Origin: FEB-10 sp963710645 | Lineage (GTDB): Bacteria; Acidobacteriota; Thermoanaerobaculia; Thermoanaerobaculales; Sulfomarinibacteraceae | Direction of reading: 5' to 3' | Assembly (NCBI GenBank): GCA_963710645.1 | Contig: CAVQBD010000001.1 | Location: 372,001-436,000 of the forward strand | DNA length: 64,000 nucleotides | In this document: positions 8,530 through 16,154 of the stretch, in pieces | How the letters are laid out: every line of letters starts with the position of its first letter | How positions within the stretch are numbered: the stretch's first letter is position 1 | Program-made: the position numbers and the translations under genes | Notes under the pieces: generated by a model | What the model was told of the DNA's origin: nothing | Seen by the model: the letters and a program-made list of their open reading frames with translations, nothing else | Databases searched by the model: none

Positions 8530-9831
8530 ATGAAGTTGAAAGAAGTCCTACGTCAGAAGATCGAGGAGCATCGGCCGCGCACGGTTCGCCTGCTCAAAGA
8601 GTACGGCGACACCGAGATCAGCAAGGTCACCATTGCACAGGCAATCGGAGGCGCGCGCGGCGTGCGGTGCCTGGTCACCGACGTGTCCTATCTGGACCCG
8701 TTCGAGGGCATCCGCTTCCGCGGCCGGACGATTCCGGAAACATTCGAGGCCCTGCCCAAGGTGCCCGGCAAAGAGTACCCCTACGTCGAGAGTTTCTTCT
8801 ACTACATGATGACCAGCGAGATCCCCACCATGGAGGAGACACTCGAGGTGGTGGAGGAGTTCAAGAAGCGCCGCGCCCTGCCGGAATACGTCAAGGGCAT
8901 CCTGCGCGCCATGCCCAATGACACCCATCCCATGACCATGTTCTCCGCCGGCATCCTCGCCATGCAGCGCGAGTCGGAGTTCGTCAAGAAGTACAACGAG
9001 GGCATGAACAAGTTCGACTACTGGGAGCCCATGTTCGAGGACGTGCTCAACCTCCTGCCGAAGCTGCCGCCGCTGGCCGCGTTCATTTATCGCCTCAAGT
9101 ACAAGGACGACGATCAGATCGCGGATAATCCCGAGCTGGACATGGGCGGCAACTTTGCCCACCAGATGGGCATCGATGCGCCGTACGACGATGTTGCGCG
9201 GATGTACTTCATCCTCCATTCCGACCACGAGTCGGGCAATGTCTCGGCCCATACCACCCACCTGGTGGCGTCGGCACTGTCGGACGCGTACTACTCCCTG
9301 TCGGCCGGAATCAACGGTCTTGCGGGACCTCTCCACGGCCTGGCCAACCAGGAGGTGCTGAGCTGGACCATGAAGTTCATGGATGGTCTCGAGGGCAAGG
9401 AGCCCACCGAAGAGGTCATCAAGGAGGCCCTGTGGGCCACCCTCAACAGCGGCCAGGTGATCCCGGGCTACGGTCACGCGGTGCTCCGCAAGACCGACCC
9501 GCGCTACACCTCGCAGCGTGAGTTCTGCTTGAAGAACCTGCCGGACTATCCCCTGTTCAAGGTCATCTCCATGATCTACCAGGTGGCCCCCGGCGTGCTC
9601 GAAGAGCAGGGCAAGGCCAAGAACCCGTGGCCCAACGTGGACGCCCAGTCCGGTGTCATCCAGTGGTACTACGGCCTGACCGAGTGGGACTTCTACACCG
9701 TCCTGTTCGGCATCGGCCGCGCCATCGGCGTGCTCACCAACATCACCTGGGACCGTGCCCTCGGTTATCCCATCGAGCGGCCCAAGTCGGTCACCACGGC
9801 CATGCTGGAAGAGGCGGCGGGCATCGAATAG
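8530..9831 (+). CDS. gltA: Citrate synthase, mitochondrial/eukaryotic-like type
   Basis: Condenses acetyl-CoA and oxaloacetate to citrate. 433 aa, resembling the mitochondrial-like branch rather than the hexameric E. coli type: LKEVLRQKIEEHRP near the start, RCLVTDVSYLDP, GIRFRGRTIPE. The catalytic histidines are in GPLHGLANQEVL (about 272-283) and GYGHAVLRKTDPR (about 313-325). ATG 8530 has AAGGAGA 7 bp upstream. Monocistronic: its own promoter with an operator-like repeat is upstream and a strong terminator lies at 9856. With sucA-odhB-lpdA at 43.6-49.2 kb this supports an oxidative TCA cycle. Confidence 0.96.
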   Translation: MKLKEVLRQKIEEHRPRTVRLLKEYGDTEISKVTIAQAIGGARGVRCLVTDVSYLDPFEGIRFRGRTIPETFEALPKVPGKEYPYVESFFYYMMTSEIPTMEETLEVVEEFKKRRALPEYVKGILRAMPNDTHPMTMFSAGILAMQRESEFVKKYNEGMNKFDYWEPMFEDVLNLLPKLPPLAAFIYRLKYKDDDQIADNPELDMGGNFAHQMGIDAPYDDVARMYFILHSDHESGNVSAHTTHLVASALSDAYYSLSAGINGLAGPLHGLANQEVLSWTMKFMDGLEGKEPTEEVIKEALWATLNSGQVIPGYGHAVLRKTDPRYTSQREFCLKNLPDYPLFKVISMIYQVAPGVLEEQGKAKNPWPNVDAQSGVIQWYYGLTEWDFYTVLFGIGRAIGVLTNITWDRALGYPIERPKSVTTAMLEEAAGIE

Positions 9832-9855
9832 CCCACGCTGATCATGATCACTCAG

Positions 9856-9879
9856 GGCGCCCTTCGGGGCGCCTTTTTT
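9856..9879 (+). terminator. Rho-independent terminator of citrate synthase gene
   Basis: Perfect 7-bp stem GGCGCCC / GGGCGCC with a TTCG loop followed by six T (9874-9879), 25 bp after the stop codon. Confidence 0.92.
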
Positions 9880-9956
9880 CGTGAGGTGAGAAGGAGGAAA
9901 GGAGGAAAGGAGGGAAGGTGGCGTAGCAGCCACCGGCGCCCTGAGCGGACGAGTCG

Positions 9957-9991
9957 AAATCCAAAATTGAAAATTCAGAATTGAGAATTCG
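9957..9991. repeat. 7-bp-period array (AAATTGA/GAATTCG type)
   Basis: Five in-phase units: AAATCCA, AAATTGA, AAATTCA, GAATTGA, GAATTCG. Just upstream, 9892-9917 is a purine-rich run with an 8-bp period (AAAGGAGG). Lies between the citrate synthase terminator and the end of the HTH gene. Confidence 0.8.
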
Positions 9992-10009
9992 GACCAAAGG
10001 GTCGAATGC

Positions 10010-10546
10010 CTACTCCCCGTTGCCGATGGAAGCCTTCATCTTGGTGAGATACGCGGCGGCGAGCCGGTCCGGATCCTCCACACCGAGAGCCTTCGCACAC
10101 TGAACCACAAATCCACGAACGTAGACCTCCGCCGGCAGGTCGGCGAATTCCTCGTTTTCCACGATCTCCAGCAAAGAGGCGCGGATCTTGGTTTCCTCGG
10201 CGAGCCGGGGGATGGTCACGCCAGACGCCAGGCGGTGGTGGCGGAGATGGTTCCCCGGTTGTTCGTCCATGTCGGGCAGCGCGTCGGTGGGAGGTTCGAC
10301 GGCGGACTCTGCCGCCCGAGCCGTGGCGGCGGCGGTATCTGCAGATTGTAGGATTCTGAGATAGGCCTCCTCGAGCTGTTCAAGGAGCCACTGACGCTCG
10401 TCTTCGTCGTACAGGGAATAGGATGCCAGGGTGCCGGGTGAGTAGAGCTCGCGGCGGTGGCGGTAGGCCCGTTCGACCTGCTCTTTGCCGGCTCCCGGCT
10501 CCAGGTCGAGGGCTTCCCAGTCCCGGGTCTTCGGCTCATCACCCAT
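10010..10546 (-). CDS. RodZ-like HTH protein with degenerate J-like N-terminus
   Basis: 178 aa, no membrane segment. Residues 1-60 (DWEALDLEPGAGKEQVERAY...) look like a J-domain helix pair without the HPD motif. An acidic/Ala linker follows, then a helix-turn-helix of the RodZ/HTH_25 type (about 105-172: HLRHHRLASGVTIPRLAEET, then LPAEVYVRGFVVQCAKALGV). ATG 10546 is chosen because the start overlaps the stop of the upstream ATPase gene by 8 bp with GAGGT ahead of it, so translation is probably coupled. Function unknown; the HTH could bind DNA or, as in RodZ, a cytoskeletal partner. Confidence 0.7.
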   Translation of the reverse strand: MGDEPKTRDWEALDLEPGAGKEQVERAYRHRRELYSPGTLASYSLYDEDERQWLLEQLEEAYLRILQSADTAAATARAAESAVEPPTDALPDMDEQPGNHLRHHRLASGVTIPRLAEETKIRASLLEIVENEEFADLPAEVYVRGFVVQCAKALGVEDPDRLAAAYLTKMKASIGNGE

Positions 10547-11573
10547 GGGACACCTCACCAGCGGTGATCATGATGTCGGCCATGCGCCGGACCGACATGA
10601 CGAAGGGGCTGTCGTGATAGTGCTCGGTCGCCGGTCGTCGTTCGCGGACCGAACGGGCGAGGAGTTCATCCTCCTCGAGCTGGCCGACGCAACGGATGTT
10701 CCGGCCGAAATAGTCCCGGCAGGCGGTGCTCATATCGGTGCCCAGTTGGCGATGTTCAGATCGTGACACTCGATTGATGACCAGGAACGGTTCGAAACGG
10801 TCGGCTTCGATGGCCAGTGCTCGGCCGATCTCGGGGTCTTCCTCGGCCACCCGCAGGATGAGGTCCCGAGGAGACCGGATCGATCTGTCGCCGCGGTTGG
10901 CCATGGCCCGGCTGACGGCTGCGCGGACCCTGTCTCTGGGTTCGGTTCGTCGCAACTTCCGAAAAAAAGCGGCTTTCAGGAAGTGGTAGGCATTCTCGAT
11001 GGAGGTTGCCTCGGGGATGACTACGAGTATTCCGTGGCGGGCCGCGAGAAAGAAGTCGAGCACGTTGAACGAAGAACCCGCCCCGAGGTCGAGAATGACG
11101 TGATCCACCGGCAGGCTGCGGACGTGGCGGAGAAGGCGCTCTTTCTGAGCCGAATTGAGGTTGGCCATCTCCACCAGGGCGCGGGCGCCACTGATGAGCC
11201 AGAGGTCTTCGGTTCGGGTCTCGACCATGATTTCGTCGAGGTGCTCCACCCTTCGGGCCACAAACTCCGAGAGTGTCTTCGACGGGTTTGGGATACCGAG
11301 CAGCGTGTGGAGATTGGCGCCTCCGAGGTCCGCGTCCACCAAGGCGACTCGGCGACCCGATTGGGCCACCGCCACCGCCAGATTGGCGGCTATCGCCGAC
11401 TTTCCGACGCCTCCCTTGCCTCCCCCGATCGCCCAGATCGAGGGTGCGGGCGGCATCGTCGGGGAGGACGAATCGGTCCCGTGACTCACCGAGGGCTCCG
11501 GGAGGGTGATTCCAGGGTGGCGGATACATCGCAGGTGCGGGCGGCTGGGCGACCGGTGGTCATCGGGGGCCAT
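10539..11573 (-). CDS. MinD/ParA/FlhG-like P-loop ATPase
   Basis: About 344 aa. The deviant Walker A motif GGGKGGVGKSAIAANLA identifies the MinD/ParA superfamily; VDADLGGANL (Walker A') and HVILDLGAGSS (Walker B) follow, and the GANLHTLLG segment is FlhG/YlxH-like. Such ATPases switch between monomer and dimer to position flagella, division sites, chemoreceptors or plasmids. The start is uncertain: ATG 11573 lacks a clear Shine-Dalgarno, and an ATG just before the P-loop is possible. Partner gene downstream overlaps. No flagellar or partition genes are nearby, so the cargo is unknown. Confidence 0.82.
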   Translation of the reverse strand: MAPDDHRSPSRPHLRCIRHPGITLPEPSVSHGTDSSSPTMPPAPSIWAIGGGKGGVGKSAIAANLAVAVAQSGRRVALVDADLGGANLHTLLGIPNPSKTLSEFVARRVEHLDEIMVETRTEDLWLISGARALVEMANLNSAQKERLLRHVRSLPVDHVILDLGAGSSFNVLDFFLAARHGILVVIPEATSIENAYHFLKAAFFRKLRRTEPRDRVRAAVSRAMANRGDRSIRSPRDLILRVAEEDPEIGRALAIEADRFEPFLVINRVSRSEHRQLGTDMSTACRDYFGRNIRCVGQLEEDELLARSVRERRPATEHYHDSPFVMSVRRMADIMITAGEVSHG

Positions 11574-11600
11574 CGTACCACTGGCGACTCTCACCCGCCC

Positions 11601-11630
11601 GGGAGCAGGGAGCAGGGAGCAGGGAGCAGG
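11601..11630. repeat. 7-bp-period array (GGGAGCA)
   Basis: Four exact GGGAGCA units in the spacer upstream of the ATPase gene. Confidence 0.85.
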
Positions 11631-11635
11631 CCCCA

Positions 11636-11737
11636 ACTCGGAGGGCGAGGAAAGAATCTGCGGGCCGGGGGTTTATGCCCCGGCTACCCACCGCGCCGAT
11701 CCCGGGGGGTAAGACCCCCGGGTCGCACAGACCGGCG
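11636..11737 (+). repeat. Family B double-hairpin repeat, copy 1
   Basis: About 100 bp with two GC-rich hairpins (CCGGGG..CCCCGG at 11664-11682; CCCGGGGG..CCCCCGGG around 11701-11722) flanked by ACTCGGAGGGCGA and GCACAGACCGG. A close copy on the opposite strand is at 28811-28911; flanks and spacer word GCGCCGAT match while hairpin loops differ. Confidence 0.75.
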
Positions 11738-11754
11738 TTCCGGGCGGGTGGGGG

Positions 11755-11823
11755 TATTTCACATTTCACATTTCACATTTCAAATTGGGTGGGCGCTAGC
11801 CCCTAGCCCCTAGCCCCTAGCGG
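11755..11823. repeat. Two 7-bp-period arrays (CATTTCA and CTAGCCC)
   Basis: 11755-11782: four units of CATTTCA type. 11796-11823: four units of CTAGCCC type ending CTAGCGG. They are separated by a TTGGGTGGGCG word; two wholly different unit sequences share the period within one spacer. Confidence 0.85.
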
Positions 11824-11833
11824 GTGGGGGCCC

Positions 11834-11849
11834 TGGCATCCATCTTGCT
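11834..11849 (+). promoter_or_regulatory. Sigma-54 (RpoN) promoter of the histidine kinase-regulator operon
   Basis: TGGCAT-CCATC-TTGCT matches the -24/-12 consensus TGGCAY-N5-TTGCW with exactly 10 bp between GG and GC. The predicted start is near 11860, 25 bp before the kinase ATG (11885). A TACAAT at 11851-11856 could instead be a sigma-70 -10 box but has no -35 partner. Confidence 0.7.
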
Positions 11850-11884
11850 CTACAATCGACAGGCTCGAGCCCTTGGAGGGTTTC

Positions 11885-13447
11885 ATGCGGATTCAGACGC
11901 GGCTTTTCTTCGGCACGGCGATGCTCGTGCTCGCGTTGGTGGCGGCCCAGTGGTGGCTCCACGTCAGGCAGCTCCGCGCCATCGAGCGGGAGCTGGGAAC
12001 GGTGGCAGCCTCGGTGGGGAAGGACCTCCTCAGCCACAACATCGATTTCGCCTTGCGGCCGTCAGTCCACTACACGGCGGACGGTGCGACCGCCGTGTGG
12101 ATGGCGGCTGAAGATGTGGACCTTACGGCCGAGGAACTGAAGAACAACACCGCCCCCAAGTGCGGGCCCGAGGACGTGCATGTGCTGGCCATCCCGGAAG
12201 GGACGGCTGCGACCGTGGAACGCAGAATCGAGCGCTTCGTCACTTCCCCGGATGCTGCATCCGGGCACGAAGAGACCATCGAGCACCGCATCATCGTGGA
12301 TCTGCACGCGGATGATGAGCTGCACGGCGCCGAGGCCGACGCCCGGATCGAAAGCGATCCCGCCAAACCGAGGACCGTGCCCCTCTCTCCTGACGAATAT
12401 CGCAAGGTCGAGCTGAAGGTGGTGAGGTTGGATTCGCCTTCGGAGCGGTTCCTGGTGGTCCGGGACGGAGACGGTGAACGCCGCATTCCAATTCCGGTGA
12501 GCCCGACTCAGGACATCGTGCGCGGCACCCTCAAGCGGGGTCTGGTGGTGAGTGGTGGGCTCCTGATGCTTGGTCTGGTGGCGTCCGGGATCATGGCGAC
12601 GCGGTTGACGAGACCGCTCCGGAGTCTGGCCGACGGTGCCGAGGCTGTGGCCGACGGTGACTTCGGGGTGCAGGTCCCGGAGACCGCAACGGGCGAGGTG
12701 GGGGAGCTCCAACGCGCCTTCAACACCATGTCGAGCCAGTTGGCCAGATTGGAGACCGAGCGTGACCAGTTGAGAAGCCGCGAACACCTGGCCCAGCTGG
12801 GCGACCTCTCGAGGGGACTCGCCCATACGGTACGTAACCCGCTGAACACACTGGGTTTGGCTGTGGAAGAGCTGGCTGGTGATCACCGCGACGGAGACCC
12901 GTTGGTCCACACAGCCAGACACCAGATTCGGCGAATCGACCGCTGGCTACGGTCGTTCCTTGCTCTGGGGGCAAGCGATGCCTCGGCCATGGAGATTGCC
13001 GATCTCGGGCCGATCGTGGAGGAGGTGGGACTGGAGGCCATCCAGGCCGGTGCCCGGATCAACCTTGAACCCGCCGTCGAACCGCTGGAGGTGTTGGTGG
13101 TCCCCACCGCCATTCGTTCGGCTGTGGCCAACCTGCTGGAGAATGCTACCGAGGCCGCCAGAGCCGGTGAGTCGATCGCGGTCACGGCTGTGCGAGACGG
13201 TGACCATGCGGTGGTGTCGATTCGAGATCGTGGACCCGGGTTGCCTCCGGAGGTCCGTGAGAAAATGTACTCTCCCCATGTCACGACCAGACTCGGCGGC
13301 TCCGGCATGGGCCTGTTCCTGGCGCGCCAGCTGGTGGTGGAAATGCACGGTGGAACGCTGACATTGACGGACCGCGACGGTGGTGGAACCAACGCCGAGA
13401 TCCGACTGCCGTTGGCGGGTGGGAAGGGTGGGGAAGATCTTGGCTGA
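11885..13447 (+). CDS. Membrane sensor histidine kinase (HAMP)
   Basis: 520 aa. Membrane segments at about 7-23 and 219-238 enclose a ~195-residue periplasmic sensor region with no domain I recognise. A HAMP domain (about 239-290) leads to the HisKA dimerisation helix with phosphorylated His in GLAHTVRNPLNTLG (H314) and a HATPase domain with NLLENATEAA (N box), DRGPGLP (G1) and GSGMGLFLA (G2). ATG 11885 is preceded by GGAGGG; an upstream in-frame TTG (11873) lacks this. The gene overlaps the start of the regulator gene, so the pair is translationally coupled. A consensus sigma-54 promoter precedes it, implying autoregulation by the partner. Confidence 0.93.
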   Translation: MRIQTRLFFGTAMLVLALVAAQWWLHVRQLRAIERELGTVAASVGKDLLSHNIDFALRPSVHYTADGATAVWMAAEDVDLTAEELKNNTAPKCGPEDVHVLAIPEGTAATVERRIERFVTSPDAASGHEETIEHRIIVDLHADDELHGAEADARIESDPAKPRTVPLSPDEYRKVELKVVRLDSPSERFLVVRDGDGERRIPIPVSPTQDIVRGTLKRGLVVSGGLLMLGLVASGIMATRLTRPLRSLADGAEAVADGDFGVQVPETATGEVGELQRAFNTMSSQLARLETERDQLRSREHLAQLGDLSRGLAHTVRNPLNTLGLAVEELAGDHRDGDPLVHTARHQIRRIDRWLRSFLALGASDASAMEIADLGPIVEEVGLEAIQAGARINLEPAVEPLEVLVVPTAIRSAVANLLENATEAARAGESIAVTAVRDGDHAVVSIRDRGPGLPPEVREKMYSPHVTTRLGGSGMGLFLARQLVVEMHGGTLTLTDRDGGGTNAEIRLPLAGGKGGEDLG

Positions 13448-14822
13448 GGCCGGTTCCAGGATTCTGGTGGTCGAGGATGAGGCGGACCAGCGCCGGTTGA
13501 TCGTCGGAATTCTCGAGCGTGACGGCTTTGATGTCAGCTCGGTGGGCTCCGCCGAGGAGGCCTCGGCTGCCCTCGATGACGATCCCCCCGACCTCATTCT
13601 CTGCGATTGGCGGATGCCCGGCAGAGACGGAGGGGAGCTGCTTTCGGAGGTCCGTCAAAGCGGGGTCGACACCGCCTTCATCGTCATGACTGCCTATGGA
13701 TCCATCGCCCACGCAGTGGAAGCGGTGCGGAAAGGGGCCGACGACTACCTCTCCAAGCCGTTCGAGAGGGAAGCCCTACTGCTGGCGGTGCGCCGGGTTC
13801 TGCGCACCAGTCGGCTGGAGGCGGAGAACCGCAGGCTGCGGGAGGTGCCCCGCGATGAGGACCGCTTCGGCGAGATCATCGGTCGCTCGCCGGTGATGCA
13901 GCGGCTGTACCGGACCATCGAAAAGGTGGCGGCCACCGACGCGACGGTGCTGATCACAGGGGAGTCAGGGACCGGCAAGGAGCTGGTGGCGCGCACTCTT
14001 CACCGGGCGAGCCGCCGGGCCGGCCAACGGTTTGTGGCGGTCAACTGCGCTGCCATCCCGGAGACCCTCATCGAGAGCGAGCTTTTCGGTCACGAGCGGG
14101 GTTCGTTCACCGGTGCCCACCGCCGCCGCGCGGGCCGGTTCGAGGAGGCCGACGGCGGTACCTTGTTCTTGGACGAGATCGCTTCCATGCCCGTTCCGCT
14201 GCAGGCGACTTTGCTGCGCGTGCTGCAGGACAAGCGCGTCACCAGGCTCGGCGGCAGCGGGGAGGTGGAGGTGGACGTACGGGTGGTCGCGGCATCCAAT
14301 CAGGACCTACCGGAGCTCGCTGCAGCGGGCGGCTTCCGCGAGGACCTCTATTACCGGCTCAACGTGGTGCCGGTGGCCCTGCCGCCCTTGCGCGAGCGCC
14401 GGGAGGATATCCCCCTGCTGGTCTCGCGTTTCGTGGAGGCCGCCGCGGCGGAACACGGGGCTGCGGTGCGGTCGCTGGATTCAGCGATCCTCAGATGTCT
14501 CATGGAGCACGGCTGGCCCGGGAACGTCAGGGAACTGGCCAACGTGGTGGAACGCCTGGTTCTGCTGGCCGAGAACGGACAGGCCGATCCCGCCGACCTG
14601 CCGCCGGAGATCCGCGAACCCAGTGCCTCCGCGGGCTGTCCGTTCCGGCTGCCCGCGAACGGGCTCCAGTGGGACGCGGTGGAGTCCGGTCTGCTGCGGC
14701 AGGCCTTGGACCGGGCTGGCGGCAACCGGGCCGCGGCGGCGAGGCTGCTGGGTCTGGGTTACAAGACCTTCCTCTACCGGCTCGAGAAGTACGGCATTTC
14801 CGCCACCGACGGCGAGGACTGA
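13428..14822 (+). CDS. NtrC-family sigma-54-dependent response regulator
   Basis: About 464 aa from GTG 13428 (TTG 13440 and GTG 13419 are alternatives); overlaps the kinase stop by about 20 bp. Receiver domain with phosphorylated Asp in LILCDWRMPG (about D60); AAA+ domain with Walker A GESGTGKE, Walker B GGTLFLDE and the sigma-54 contact loop reading GSFTGA instead of GAFTGA; a C-terminal Fis-type HTH (ALDRAGGNRAAAARLLGLG). Such proteins hexamerise on upstream enhancers and remodel RNA polymerase-sigma-54. Likely targets are visible: its own operon (11834) and the exported-protein gene immediately downstream (15127). Confidence 0.93.
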   Translation: MGKILAEAGSRILVVEDEADQRRLIVGILERDGFDVSSVGSAEEASAALDDDPPDLILCDWRMPGRDGGELLSEVRQSGVDTAFIVMTAYGSIAHAVEAVRKGADDYLSKPFEREALLLAVRRVLRTSRLEAENRRLREVPRDEDRFGEIIGRSPVMQRLYRTIEKVAATDATVLITGESGTGKELVARTLHRASRRAGQRFVAVNCAAIPETLIESELFGHERGSFTGAHRRRAGRFEEADGGTLFLDEIASMPVPLQATLLRVLQDKRVTRLGGSGEVEVDVRVVAASNQDLPELAAAGGFREDLYYRLNVVPVALPPLRERREDIPLLVSRFVEAAAAEHGAAVRSLDSAILRCLMEHGWPGNVRELANVVERLVLLAENGQADPADLPPEIREPSASAGCPFRLPANGLQWDAVESGLLRQALDRAGGNRAAAARLLGLGYKTFLYRLEKYGISATDGED

Positions 14823-14977
14823 CATTCCCCAATTCGGCAGATGACATCCCCATATGGGGAGACCGGTTGATTCGAAATTCGAAAATCCTCCCACCCAACC
14901 GGATACAGGATGCTAGATGCGGGATCCCCCGCCCGTGTCCGTCTCCGTCTCTGTGCCCGGACGGGGAATAACATGTC

Positions 14978-15044
14978 GGTGCCAGGCACCGCCGCAGATG
15001 TTCCGATCTCGTGCTCCGGTGCGATTTCGACGGTGCCTGGCACC
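14978..15044 (+). promoter_or_regulatory. Paired palindromes, candidate enhancer for the sigma-54 promoter
   Basis: GGTGCCAGGCACC (14978-14990) and GGTGCCTGGCACC (15032-15044), each a 6+6 dyad around one base, 54 bp apart and 83-149 bp upstream of the -24 element, the normal distance for an NtrC-type activator. Counter-evidence: similar GGTGCCTGG words occur at 6533 and 6625, and no such dyad precedes the kinase promoter, so they may instead be dispersed repeats. Confidence 0.45.
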
Positions 15045-15126
15045 GGCACGCGCGTTCGGAACCCGCTCGAGAGTGTCGCGCCCAATGAATCCGCCCACTT
15101 CTTATCCGGGCGGGTTGTGGGGGACC

Positions 15127-15142
15127 TGGCACAGTGGTTGCT
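15127..15142 (+). promoter_or_regulatory. Sigma-54 (RpoN) promoter of the exported-protein gene
   Basis: TGGCAC-AGTGG-TTGCT is a full match to the -24/-12 consensus with correct GG-to-GC spacing. The predicted start is near 15153, about 49 bp before ATG 15202. It sits just after the gene for a sigma-54 activator. Confidence 0.8.
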
Positions 15143-15201
15143 ACTGACCAGAGGTGAACGGCCAATCAAGGCCGCATTCGAACACAACGGAGGACGAAGA
15201 A

Positions 15202-15921
15202 ATGAAACAGCTGTCCTGGATGTACTGGATCGTGGCGGCCGCCCTCGTTCTGGCAGGTGGAGCGGTATTGGCCTATGCCGATGGCGACGGCGAAATCAAG
15301 AAAATGGTCAAAGTGAACGTCAACGGCAACGTGGATTCCGTTGGCCTCGACGACCTGGCCGATGGTGAAACTCGAGAGTTCAACGCGGGGGACCACACCG
15401 TGACCGTGACCCGCAACGGAAACGATCTCGAGGTCCTGCTCGACGGTGAAGAAATTGGCGGTCATGTGCTCCCCGGTTCCGACAGGATGATCTGGGTCGG
15501 TGAGGACGGGCTGCCGGAGGGACACGGCGAGGACCTGAGTCGCCACGTCATCGTTATGAAGGACGGAGGAGAGGGCGAGGCGCTGATCAAGACCGTGACC
15601 ATCCAGTCGGATTGCGATGGAGGGGAGGCGGACTGCGAGACCATCGACGTGGACGTCTCAGCCCATCCCCACGCCATGTATTTCGCCGGCGAAGAGGGCG
15701 ACCATCCGATGATCATCAAACACCACGGCATGCACGAGGGGATGGTGAGGTATCGTTGTGAGGAGACGGGGTCGGTCCTCCTCGTCAAGGAAGAGGATGC
15801 ACTCTCCGAGACCTACATCTGCCCTGCCACCGGCTGCGTCATGGAGAAGGTCACCGAGCCCGACGTCAAGATCATCCAGTTGATGCACCGGGTCGAAGTC
15901 GAGGACGACGACACCGAGTAG
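15202..15921 (+). CDS. Exported His/Met/Cys-rich protein, probable target of the adjacent two-component system
   Basis: 239 aa, not recognised as a known family. Residues 1-26 form a signal peptide (hydrophobic VAAALVLAGGAVLAYA). The mature part is acidic and beta-rich by appearance, with possible metal ligands clustered at about 155-186 (HPHAM, GDHPM, KHHGMHEGM) and five cysteines (138, 145, 186, 207, 212), the last two in YICPATGC. ATG 15202 has GGAGGA upstream. A consensus sigma-54 promoter lies 60 bp upstream and a terminator follows, so it is a single-gene unit next to a sigma-54 two-component system, an arrangement resembling ZraP with ZraSR. Metal or redox sensing is inference. Confidence 0.75.
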   Translation: MKQLSWMYWIVAAALVLAGGAVLAYADGDGEIKKMVKVNVNGNVDSVGLDDLADGETREFNAGDHTVTVTRNGNDLEVLLDGEEIGGHVLPGSDRMIWVGEDGLPEGHGEDLSRHVIVMKDGGEGEALIKTVTIQSDCDGGEADCETIDVDVSAHPHAMYFAGEEGDHPMIIKHHGMHEGMVRYRCEETGSVLLVKEEDALSETYICPATGCVMEKVTEPDVKIIQLMHRVEVEDDDTE

Positions 15922-15943
15922 GACCGCATAATCTCACGAGCAC

Positions 15944-15970
15944 AAGCCACCCTTCGGGGTGGCTTAATTT
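15944..15970 (+). terminator. Rho-independent terminator of the exported-protein gene
   Basis: Perfect 9-bp stem AAGCCACCC / GGGTGGCTT with a TTCG loop, followed by TTAATTT (weak U-run); 22 bp after the stop. Confidence 0.8.
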
Positions 15971-16024
15971 GTTGGGGGAGCAGGGAGGACCCCACTGCCT
16001 GCGAGGGCCCCCGACCAAATGACT

Positions 16025-16132
16025 GAATTCTCGGTTCTTGGTTCTGAGTTCTCAATTTTCAGCGGCGCGGGATGATATTTTCTATTGACGGCCGTCCCGG
16101 GCGGGCGGGAGGGAATTCAAAATTCAGAATTC
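16025..16132. repeat. Two 7-bp-period arrays
   Basis: 16025-16059: GAATTCT, CGGTTCT, TGGTTCT, GAGTTCT, CAATTTT, with phase kept although units diverge. 16112-16132: GGAATTC, AAAATTC, AGAATTC, followed directly by the SDR gene leader. A GCGGGCGGG word precedes the second. Confidence 0.8.
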
Positions 16133-16154
16133 CACGGTGAGAGGTGAGGTGAAG

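Larger units (their letters stand above)
14823..15201. other. Regulatory spacer between response regulator and exported-protein genes
   Basis: 379 bp. Contents in order: a short 7-bp-period run (about 14869-14888), a 6-bp-period GTCTCC run (about 14935-14960), two GGTGCC palindromes (14978-14990 and 15032-15044), the sigma-54 promoter (15127-15142) and a GGAGGA ribosome site ahead of ATG 15202. No gene is supportable. Confidence 0.7.

Noticed and set aside
11851..11856. TACAAT as sigma-70 -10 of the kinase gene
   Set aside because: No -35 at 16-18 bp and the overlapping sigma-54 match is complete; kept only as an alternative.
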